From positions 1 to 9,265 of the forward strand of contig JBJOGR010000028.1 in the NCBI GenBank assembly GCA_046048135.1: a stretch of DNA of 9,265 bases, read 5' to 3'. Positions 1-6,299 of this stretch are shown here, in pieces (the first letter of the stretch is position 1; every line of letters starts with the position of its first letter). This DNA is from ATZT02 sp046048135. Lineage in GTDB: Bacteria; Actinomycetota; Actinomycetes; S36-B12; UBA5976. The position numbers and the translations under genes were made by a program. Below the pieces are notes generated by a model, which worked only from the letters and a program-made list of their open reading frames with translations, was not told the DNA's origin and ran no database searches.

Positions 1-534
1 GCTGTTCAAAAAGTAAGAACTGTTGACGAATTAGAAACCGTTAATGCTTTGGTAATTCCTGGAGGAGAATCAACCACCATAAGCATGCTTGCAAAAAGAG
101 TTGGACTAATGGATCCTTTAAGAAAATTTGTGAAAGATAAAAAGGCAGTCTATGGTTCTTGTGCTGGAATGATAATGCTGGCAAATGAAATTTTAGATGG
201 ACGAAATGATCAAGAAACAATAGGCGGTTTAGATATAACTGTAAGACGAAATGCTTTTGGTAGACAAATTGATTCTTTTGAAACTGATTTAAAAATTAAG
301 AATTTTGACAAAGAATTTAGAGCGGTCTTTATTAGAGCCCCTTGGGTTGAAAGAATTGGAAACGAAGTTGAAGTTTTGGCGACCATAACAATTGATGATA
401 ATGATGAACATCCAGTAATGGTAAGACAAGAAAATTTATTAGCTACAGCTTTTCATCCTGAACTTACAACTGATAGTCGAATTCATGAATATTTTGTTCA
501 AATGGCAAAATCAGCAGTAAGTGTTAGGAATTAA
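1..534 (+). CDS. pdxT: PdxT, glutaminase subunit of PLP synthase (5' end cut by window edge)
   Basis: This is the glutamine amidotransferase subunit that releases ammonia from glutamine and passes it to PdxS for pyridoxal 5'-phosphate synthesis in the cytoplasm. The frame is open from base 1, so the true start lies outside; 177 residues are visible and about 25 N-terminal ones are missing compared with B. subtilis PdxT (196 aa). Visible family marks, numbered from the window edge, are GGEST at 21-25, the nucleophile Cys54 in YGSCAG, the GRQIDSFE segment at 87-94, FIRAP at 110-114, and the His152/Glu154 pair in AFHPEL. The catalytic triad is therefore intact. The TTG at 49 is only an internal codon, because the reading frame and the homology both continue upstream of it. 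pdxS would be expected just upstream. The TAA stop overlaps the yebC ribosome binding site. Confidence 0.96.
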   Translation, partial: AVQKVRTVDELETVNALVIPGGESTTISMLAKRVGLMDPLRKFVKDKKAVYGSCAGMIMLANEILDGRNDQETIGGLDITVRRNAFGRQIDSFETDLKIKNFDKEFRAVFIRAPWVERIGNEVEVLATITIDDNDEHPVMVRQENLLATAFHPELTTDSRIHEYFVQMAKSAVSVRN

Positions 535-542
535 GGAAAAAA

Positions 543-1295
543 ATGTCTGGTCATAGTAAATGGGCAACTACAAAACACAAGAAAGCCATTATTGATTCAA
601 GGCGGGCCAAATTATTTGCCAAACTTGTTAAAAAAATTGAAGTTGCTGCACGGTTAGGTGGACCAGATGTGGATGGAAATCCGGCTTTATTTGATGCAAT
701 TCAAAAAGCAAAAAAGAATTCAGTTCCAAATGACAATATAGATAGAGCAATTAAACGTGGGGGCGGTCTTGAAGAGGGAGCCGCTGATTATCAAACAATT
801 ATGTATGAAGGTTATGGCCCAAATGGTGTGGCAATTTTAATTGAATGTTTGACAGATAATCGAAATAGAGCAGCAGGGGATGTCAGATTAGTAATGTCTT
901 CTAATCAAGGAAACATGGCTGATCCGGGTTCTGTTTCATATATGTTTTCTAGAAAAGGGGTTGTAATTATCCCTAAAAACAATGCTTTAACTGAAGACGA
1001 AATTTTAAGTTCTGTTCTTGATGCAGGTGCTGAAGCAGTAAACGATTTAGGTGAAGCTTTCGAAGTAATAAGTGAGCCTAATGATTTACTAAAAGTTAGA
1101 ACTTCATTACAAAATTCGAAAATAGAATACGATTCTGCAGATACCTCATTTGTCCCATCAGTTAGCGTTTCTTTAGATGCAGATGCTGCTAAAAAAATAT
1201 TTACCCTAATTGAAGAATTAGAAGACTTAGACGACGTTCAAACAGTTTGGGCAAATTTTGATGTTTCTGACGAAGTTATGGCACAAGTTGGATAA
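543..1295 (+). CDS. yebC: YebC/PmpR family protein (TACO1 family)
   Basis: This is a full-length member of the YebC family, 250 aa, the usual size. The N-terminus MSGHSKWATTKHKK and the segment SVPNDNIDRAIKRG (residues 60-72) are family signatures. YEGYGPNGVAILIE (88-101) and DNRNRAAGDVR (105-115) are further conserved blocks, and an acidic C-terminus ends near WANFDV. The family has been described both as DNA-binding transcription regulators and, more recently, as ribosome-associated factors related to mitochondrial TACO1 that ease translation of difficult stretches; the sequence alone does not decide between these. The ATG at 543 is supported by AAGGA at 533-537, which overlaps the pdxT stop, so yebC is probably translated from the pdxT transcript. 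Its place before ruvC is conserved in actinobacteria and many other bacteria. Confidence 0.97.
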   Translation: MSGHSKWATTKHKKAIIDSRRAKLFAKLVKKIEVAARLGGPDVDGNPALFDAIQKAKKNSVPNDNIDRAIKRGGGLEEGAADYQTIMYEGYGPNGVAILIECLTDNRNRAAGDVRLVMSSNQGNMADPGSVSYMFSRKGVVIIPKNNALTEDEILSSVLDAGAEAVNDLGEAFEVISEPNDLLKVRTSLQNSKIEYDSADTSFVPSVSVSLDADAAKKIFTLIEELEDLDDVQTVWANFDVSDEVMAQVG

Positions 1296-1332
1296 AATTA
1301 ATTAAAAATTACTGAAGGGTCCATAACTCATT

Positions 1333-1839
1333 ATGAGAGTTTTAGGTGTTGACCCAGGTTTGACAAGGTGTGGTTTAGCCATTGTTGATGAATTACCTGG
1401 TCGAAAAGTGTCGCTAAAAACTGTGATGGTTTTTAGAACCGATGCAGCCAGTGATTTATCTCAAAGATTGCTTGAATTAGATGAAGCTTTAGCTAAAGTT
1501 ATAAAGGAATTTAAACCAGACTCTGTTGCGATAGAACAAGTTTTTAGTCAACACAATTTGAGATCAGTGATGGGGACAGCTCAAGCTGCAGGAATTGCCA
1601 TATTGAATGCAGCAAAAGCGGATTGTGAAGTTTTTATCTACACTCCAACTCAAGTAAAAGCATCTGTTACTGGTTCTGGAAAAGCAGATAAACGTCAAAT
1701 GGGTCGAATGATTCAAAAAATTTGTAATCTGGTTTCACCACTCTCACCACCAGATGCTTCAGATGCAGTTGCTTTAGCGGTGTGTCATCTATGGAGAAAC
1801 AGTACAGTGGAGAAAATAAAGAAAAGAAAAGTCTCATGA
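1333..1839 (+). CDS. ruvC: RuvC, Holliday junction resolvase
   Basis: RuvC is the endonuclease that cuts Holliday junctions symmetrically after RuvAB branch migration. The protein has 168 aa, typical of the family. The four metal-binding acidic residues are all present: Asp7 in GVDPGLTRCG, Glu68 in AIEQVF, and Asp141 and Asp144 in PPDASDAVALA, matching E. coli Asp7, Glu66, Asp138 and Asp141. QVFSQHN (69-75) and TPTQVKASVTGSG (104-116) are further RuvC signatures. The C-terminus is short and basic (KIKKRKVS). The ATG at 1333 is the only reasonable start because an in-frame TAA lies at 1324; the purine-rich GAAGGG at 1314-1319 sits rather far (13 nt) upstream. The stop overlaps the ruvA start in an ATGA at 1836-1839. 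Confidence 0.97.
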   Translation: MRVLGVDPGLTRCGLAIVDELPGRKVSLKTVMVFRTDAASDLSQRLLELDEALAKVIKEFKPDSVAIEQVFSQHNLRSVMGTAQAAGIAILNAAKADCEVFIYTPTQVKASVTGSGKADKRQMGRMIQKICNLVSPLSPPDASDAVALAVCHLWRNSTVEKIKKRKVS

Positions 1840-2411
1840 TTGCTTTTGTAAAAGGAAAACTAACGGAAATTTCTGCATTAGGTGCAGTTGTCGAAGTTGG
1901 TGGAGTTGGTATGAATTTAGTTACCTCTACCAATGCTTTACATGGAAAAAAAGAAGGCGATGAAGTTATTGTTCCTACTGTCTTGGTCGTTAGAGAAGAT
2001 AGTTTTACGCTCTATGGTTTTGCAGATGAAAGTGAAAAAGAAATGTTTTTATTACTACAAACTGTTTCTGGGATTGGTCCCAGAATGGCATTAAATGCCA
2101 TTTCTGTAATGGGTGAAGATAAATTGAGTAAAGCAATTTCCAATTCTGATGTAGTTGCTTTAACAACTGTGCCAGGAATTGGTAAAAAGGGTGCTCAAAG
2201 ATTAATTTTAGAATTATCTGACAAATTAATTTCAAATAATTCGAATAAATCAACTACTGTGAAGGATTCTCTAATTTCTGCTCTAATGGGACTTGGCTGG
2301 AATAAAAAAGATGCATTAAATGCTGCTGATCAAGTAGAAATTCCTGCAAGTGAAGCAGAACTTTCGATTACTTTAAGACATGCTCTACAAATATTGAGTA
2401 AATCTAAATGA
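1836..2411 (+). CDS. ruvA: RuvA, Holliday junction-binding subunit of RuvABC
   Basis: RuvA binds the four-way junction as a tetramer and loads the RuvB motor. From the ATG at 1836 the product has 191 aa, within the usual range. The N-terminal OB-fold domain (about 1-62) begins with MIAFVKGKL, the normal RuvA start, and includes REDSFTLYGF (53-62). The central domain has two helix-hairpin-helix motifs, VSGIGPRMA (77-85) and VPGIGKKGAQRL (112-123). A poorly conserved linker with several Asn and Ser (about 133-143) leads to the small C-terminal RuvB-binding domain (about 144-191). The frame also opens from a GTG at 1782, but that would add 18 non-homologous residues and overlap ruvC by 58 bases; the ATGA overlap with ruvC is the better start and suggests translational coupling. 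Confidence 0.96.
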   Translation: MIAFVKGKLTEISALGAVVEVGGVGMNLVTSTNALHGKKEGDEVIVPTVLVVREDSFTLYGFADESEKEMFLLLQTVSGIGPRMALNAISVMGEDKLSKAISNSDVVALTTVPGIGKKGAQRLILELSDKLISNNSNKSTTVKDSLISALMGLGWNKKDALNAADQVEIPASEAELSITLRHALQILSKSK

Positions 2412-3457
2412 GTTCCGATAAAGATTTTGATTCAAATTTGGGATTAGAAATTATTAGACTTGAAGTAAGTGATGAAGACCGTCAAGTTGAAGGTGCTTTA
2501 AGACCAAAAAATTTAGAGGAATTTGTTGGTCAACATCGTGTCCGTGAACAATTGGATTTAATTTTAAGAGCAGCACAACAACGCGGCACCACAGCTGATC
2601 ACGTTTTATTATCTGGTCCACCTGGTTTGGGAAAAACAACCTTAGCTGCAATTGTGGCAAGTGAATTAGGATCTCCAATTCGAGTAACTAGTGGACCTGC
2701 GATTCAGCATGCTGGTGATTTAGCAGCGATATTAAGTTCATTAGCAAATGGAGAAATTTTATTCATTGACGAAATTCATCGATTAGCAAGACCTGCAGAA
2801 GAAATGCTTTATTTGGCAATGGAAGATTACCGAGTTGATGTAGTTGTCGGTAAAGGTGTTGGGGCAAATGCAATTGGATTAGATTTACCAGCATTTACTC
2901 TAATTGGTGCAACTACTAGAGCTGGATTGTTGCCAAGTCCTTTAAGAGATAGATTTGGTTTCACAGCTCATTTAGATTTTTACGAATCAAGTGAAATTGA
3001 GCAAATAATTAATCGTTCTTCTAATTTATTGAAAATTGAAATTACAGATGATGCAGCTAATGAAATTGCAAGAAGATCTCGTGGCACTCCACGTGTTGCT
3101 AATAGATTATTAAGAAGAGTTAGAGATTATGCCCAAGTTAACTCAAATGGAAAAGTTGATTTAGATATAGCTAAAAAAGCTTTAAGTTTATTTGAGATTG
3201 ACGACAATGGTTTAGACAGAGTAGATAGATCGGTTTTGGATGCATTAGTAAACAAATTTGGTGGTGGTCCGGTTGGATTGTCAACATTAGCGGTTGCAGT
3301 TGGCGAAGAACCTGAAACTATTGAAGATATGTCGGAACCATATTTGGTGAGAGTGGGATTTATTTCTCGATCACCAAGAGGCCGCATAGCTACTGCCATG
3401 GCGTTTAAACTCTTAGGAAAATCAGTGCCAGCACAACAAATACTGGATATGAACTAG
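2408..3457 (+). CDS. ruvB: RuvB, Holliday junction branch-migration ATPase
   Basis: RuvB is the hexameric AAA+ motor that drives branch migration at junctions bound by RuvA. The protein has 349 aa, the normal length. RPKNLEEFVGQ (32-42) is the conserved entry to the ATPase domain. Walker A is GPPGLGKTT (70-78), Walker B is FIDEIH (119-124), sensor 1 is GATT (167-170), the arginine finger is Arg180 in SPLRDRFG, and the sensor 2 region is RSRGTPRVANRLLRR (223-237). The C-terminal winged-helix domain carries VGEEPETIEDMSEPYL (298-313) and RSPRGR (321-326). Its ATG shares four bases (ATGA, 2408-2411) with the ruvA stop and there is no clear separate ribosome binding site, so translation is probably coupled. 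No yajC follows it, unlike the usual actinobacterial order. Confidence 0.98.
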   Translation: MSSDKDFDSNLGLEIIRLEVSDEDRQVEGALRPKNLEEFVGQHRVREQLDLILRAAQQRGTTADHVLLSGPPGLGKTTLAAIVASELGSPIRVTSGPAIQHAGDLAAILSSLANGEILFIDEIHRLARPAEEMLYLAMEDYRVDVVVGKGVGANAIGLDLPAFTLIGATTRAGLLPSPLRDRFGFTAHLDFYESSEIEQIINRSSNLLKIEITDDAANEIARRSRGTPRVANRLLRRVRDYAQVNSNGKVDLDIAKKALSLFEIDDNGLDRVDRSVLDALVNKFGGGPVGLSTLAVAVGEEPETIEDMSEPYLVRVGFISRSPRGRIATAMAFKLLGKSVPAQQILDMN

Positions 3458-3486
3458 TAATCCTGACCAGTTTGTTCTAAATTTTT
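3435..3486 (+). terminator. Inverted repeat with T-run at the end of ruvB; possible weak terminator
   Basis: AACAA (3435-3439) and ACTGG (3442-3446) can pair with CCAGT (3467-3471) and TTGTT (3472-3476), giving a ten-pair stem with a 2-nt bulge and a 20-nt loop. A run of five T's follows at 3482-3486 after CTAAA. The ruvB stop codon lies in the loop. The stem has few GC pairs and the T-run is short and displaced, so termination may be partial or absent. It lies at the break between the ruv genes and secD, where a transcript end would make sense. Confidence 0.3.
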
Positions 3487-3548
3487 AGTCATAGGTAATA
3501 CTTGAATTAATAAAAATAGACTTGAAATTTAAATTTAATTGAAATTAT

Positions 3549-3553
3549 AGGAG
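3549..3553 (+). promoter_or_regulatory. Ribosome binding site that fixes the TTG start of secD
   Basis: AGGAG lies 10 nt before a TTG at 3564-3566. The preceding part of the 106-bp gap is AT-rich and has stops in the secD frame. No in-frame ATG or GTG near the first membrane helix has a comparable site, so TTG is the best start. Confidence 0.7.
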
Positions 3554-3563
3554 CCAAGACAAA

Positions 3564-5147
3564 TTGTCTGCCGCAAATAAATCCAGACCAGGAAGATCCT
3601 TATTTTTATTACTAATAGTTAGTGCTGGATTATTTTTATGGGGCTATTGGCCAGGTGCTTCGCATGAAGCAAGACTTGGCTTGGATTTAAGAGGTGGAAC
3701 TCAAGTAATTCTTACTCCTGAGTTAGCACCAGGTTCTCAAGGAACTTTAACTCAAGATCAAATTAATCAATCAGTAGAAATCATTAGACAAAGAGTAAAT
3801 GGTTTTGGAGTTGCTGAAGCAGAAGTTACAGTGCAAGGCAGTGGAGCAAATGCAGCAATTGTTGTAACAGTTCCAGGAGTAAATCCCGAAGGTATCACTA
3901 ATCTTTTGAAGCAAACCGCTCGCCTAGATTTTCGCGCAGTCTTAGCAGCAGCAAATGGGTTTGAAGTTATTTCACCTGAAGCAAGTGCATCACCCTCTGC
4001 AACTGCTACAGAATCACCAAGTCCTGCACCAACAACTGAAAAACCAACCAAACTTCCTATTCAAGCTGCAACTTCAGATGAACTTTATGATCAATATTTA
4101 AATTTAAATTGTTTAGATCAAGGACTTTTGCAAGGTGGAAAAGCTGATGATCCAACAAAATACACGTTAACTTGTTCAAAAGATGGATTTGAAAAGTTTG
4201 TTTTAGCACCTGCATTTATTACGGGAGATCAGGTAAGTGATTCGCAAGCTTCTTTACCTCAACAAGGCGCAGGAGGTTGGATGGTGCTGTTGGATTTTGA
4301 TTCAACAGGAGCATCTAAATTGACTGAAGCATCAACTAATTTAAGCAAATTACCTTCACCGCAAAATAGATTTGGAATAGTTCTTGACGGTCTTGTGGTA
4401 TCTGCACCTTTCTTTTCTGAACCTATCTTGGGTGGTAAAGCCCAAATTGAAGGAAGTTTCAAAGCAGAAGAAGCAAAACAACTTGCACAAGTTTTAAGGT
4501 ATGGTGCTTTGCCGGTAACTCTTACCATTGCTGAATCAACATCAATAAGTCCAACTCTTGGACAAGATCAATTAAGTGCAGGTTTATTAGCTGGAGCAAT
4601 AGGTTTAGGTTTAGTGGTTTTGTATTTAATTATTTATTATCGAGCTTTAGGATTTGTTGCAGTCTTTAGTTTGATTGTTGCAGCAGTCTTTACTTGGGTT
4701 TCAATCATCGCCTTGGGAAGAACAATTGGATTTACTTTGACACTTGCAGGAATTGCCGGTGCAATTGTTGCAATTGGTATTACTGCGGACTCATTTGTTG
4801 TTTATTTTGAAAGAATCCGAGATGAAATTAGAGATGGTAAATCTTTAAGAGTAGCTACAGAATTAGGTTGGATTAGAGCTAGAAGAACTCTTCTAGCAGC
4901 AGATTTTGTTTCATTATTGGCAGCAATTGTTTTATATGCGTTAAGTGTGGGAAGCGTTAGAGGATTTGCATTCACCTTAGGTTTGACCACCATAATTGAC
5001 GTCTTAGTTGCATTCTGGTTTACCCATCCTTTAGTGACTTACTTTGGTAAATCTAAATGGGCAGAGCGAGGCGGAATTTTGACTGGAGTTTCTAAAAAAA
5101 GATTGACAATAGGAAGTCAAATACTTTCAGGTGGTGAAAATAAATGA
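3564..5147 (+). CDS. secD: SecD, protein-export membrane subunit
   Basis: SecD with SecF forms a membrane complex that uses the proton gradient to pull proteins through SecYEG on the outer face of the membrane. The 527-aa protein has one N-terminal membrane helix (about 11-30), a large extracytoplasmic domain, and five further helices (about 336-358, 363-383, 389-414, 443-461, 468-494). LGLDLRGGTQV (38-48) is the SecD signature after TM1. FGIVLDGLVVSAPFFSEPI (270-288) and QIEGSF (294-299) are the conserved lower part of the P1 domain. TM4 has ITADSFVVYFERIRDE (406-421) with Asp409 at the position of the conserved intramembrane aspartate; this form is typical of actinobacteria. Residues about 137-166 are an insert rich in Ser, Ala, Thr, Pro and Glu, probably a flexible linker. 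The start is TTG. The stop overlaps secF by an ATGA. Confidence 0.96.
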   Translation: MSAANKSRPGRSLFLLLIVSAGLFLWGYWPGASHEARLGLDLRGGTQVILTPELAPGSQGTLTQDQINQSVEIIRQRVNGFGVAEAEVTVQGSGANAAIVVTVPGVNPEGITNLLKQTARLDFRAVLAAANGFEVISPEASASPSATATESPSPAPTTEKPTKLPIQAATSDELYDQYLNLNCLDQGLLQGGKADDPTKYTLTCSKDGFEKFVLAPAFITGDQVSDSQASLPQQGAGGWMVLLDFDSTGASKLTEASTNLSKLPSPQNRFGIVLDGLVVSAPFFSEPILGGKAQIEGSFKAEEAKQLAQVLRYGALPVTLTIAESTSISPTLGQDQLSAGLLAGAIGLGLVVLYLIIYYRALGFVAVFSLIVAAVFTWVSIIALGRTIGFTLTLAGIAGAIVAIGITADSFVVYFERIRDEIRDGKSLRVATELGWIRARRTLLAADFVSLLAAIVLYALSVGSVRGFAFTLGLTTIIDVLVAFWFTHPLVTYFGKSKWAERGGILTGVSKKRLTIGSQILSGGENK

Positions 5148-6220
5148 ACTTTAGTGCACTAGGAAATCGCCTTTATACAGGCGAAACATCAGTTGATTTT
5201 GTTGGAAAAAGAAAAATTTGGTACTTAATGTCATTGCTAATACTTTTAGTGGCATTGGTTGGTGTTTTTGTTCGTGGCATAAATTTAGGTATTGAATTTG
5301 AAGGTGGAGCAAAATTCACAGTTCCAAGTACCACCAGTGTTGAAAATGCAAGAATAATTGTCAAAGATGCAGGAATTGATTCAGCTTTAATAGTTTCGGT
5401 TGGTAATGAGAGATTAGAAATACAAACACCACCTCTAGAGCAAGATCAAATTGAGAGTTTCATCTCAAAAATATCTACTGATTTCAAAGTAGAAAAATCG
5501 ACGATTACCACTCAATCAGTTGGACCATCTTGGGGTGCAGATATCACAAGACAAGCATTGATTGGACTTGGAGTATTTCTTCTTTTAGTTATCTTATTTT
5601 TAACAATTTATTTTGAAATTAGAATGGCCATGGCTGCGATTGTGGCCTTGCTTCATGATTTATTAATAACAATTGGAGTTTATGCAATAACTGGTTTTGA
5701 AGTTACTCCTGCAACTGTTATTGGAGTTCTTACAATTTTGGGTTATTCACTTTATGACACAGTGGTTGTATTCGACAAAGTTAAAGAAAACACTAGGGGA
5801 ATTCTTGCTCAATCAAGATTAAATTATCAAGAAGCGGCAAATTTGGCTTTAAATCAAACATTAATTAGATCAATTAACACTTCAATTGTGGCACTCCTAC
5901 CAGTTGCCGCGATTCTGATTGTCGGTGTTGGAATATTGCAAGCAGGAACTCTTAAAGATTTAGCACTAGCTTTGTTTGTGGGGATTGCTGCAGGAACATA
6001 TTCTTCTGTATTTATTGCTACACCTTTACTGGTGCAGTTAAAAGAAAACCAACCAGAAATAATTTCTTTAAAAAATAGAGTTCACGCAAGAAGAGCAAAC
6101 GCAGGCATTATTGGCACAGAAAGTGTTCAAATCAGTGTCAGCACTACTGCAACCACTGTGATGCAAGCAGGTCCAAGATCTCAACCTAAACGTTTTTCTC
6201 GTTCTAAAAGAAAGAAATAG
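5144..6220 (+). CDS. secF: SecF, protein-export membrane subunit
   Basis: SecF is the partner of SecD in the proton-driven export motor; the two together supply twelve membrane helices. The 358-aa protein has TM1 at about 26-44, the signature INLGIEFEGGAKF (46-58), a small extracytoplasmic domain, then SVGPSWGADITRQAL (125-139) leading into TM2 (about 137-157), TM3 (163-183), TM4 (189-212), TM5 (245-265) and TM6 (272-296). TM4 contains GYSLYDTVVVFDKVKEN (200-216), with Asp205 the conserved charged residue. After TM6 a cytoplasmic tail of about 60 residues ends in a strongly basic stretch (PKRFSRSKRKK), common in actinobacterial SecF. The ATG at 5144 overlaps the secD TGA, and AGGTGG at 5129-5134 may serve as its ribosome binding site. 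In related genomes apt usually follows; here it does not. Confidence 0.96.
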   Translation: MNFSALGNRLYTGETSVDFVGKRKIWYLMSLLILLVALVGVFVRGINLGIEFEGGAKFTVPSTTSVENARIIVKDAGIDSALIVSVGNERLEIQTPPLEQDQIESFISKISTDFKVEKSTITTQSVGPSWGADITRQALIGLGVFLLLVILFLTIYFEIRMAMAAIVALLHDLLITIGVYAITGFEVTPATVIGVLTILGYSLYDTVVVFDKVKENTRGILAQSRLNYQEAANLALNQTLIRSINTSIVALLPVAAILIVGVGILQAGTLKDLALALFVGIAAGTYSSVFIATPLLVQLKENQPEIISLKNRVHARRANAGIIGTESVQISVSTTATTVMQAGPRSQPKRFSRSKRKK

Positions 6221-6285
6221 TCACTCTTAATTCGTGTAATTTAGTAAACTTGATAAACTAAAGAGCCAACAGTTGAAGTTTTTCT

Positions 6286-6291
6286 GGGAGG
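6286..6291 (+). promoter_or_regulatory. Ribosome binding site that fixes the ATG start of rel
   Basis: GGGAGG, a strong Shine-Dalgarno match, lies 8 nt before the ATG at 6300. It decides the rel start in favour of 6300 over the in-frame TTG at 6273, which would place this sequence inside the coding region. Confidence 0.8.
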
Positions 6292-6299
6292 CGTCTTTT

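Noticed and set aside
3525..3536. AAATTTAAATTT perfect palindrome before secD
   Set aside because: Low-complexity A/T sequence makes such palindromes by chance; nothing else supports a binding site.
3496..3550. Possible promoter elements before secD (TTGAAT at 3502, TTGAAA at 3522, TAGACT at 3517, TTATAG at 3545)
   Set aside because: No pair of hexamers has both good matches and proper spacing. TTGAAA with TTATAG would start transcription past the ribosome binding site. Such matches are common in AT-rich DNA.
6240..6262. Interrupted palindrome TTTAGT-N11-ACTAAA and repeated TAAACT before rel, possible operator
   Set aside because: Six-base AT-rich arms and a short direct repeat are expected by chance at this base composition, and no known operator matches.
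3551..6269. Shared 7-mer GAGCCAA upstream of secD (3551) and rel (6263)
   Set aside because: At secD it overlaps the ribosome binding site and at rel it does not; two copies of a 7-mer are too few to call a motif.
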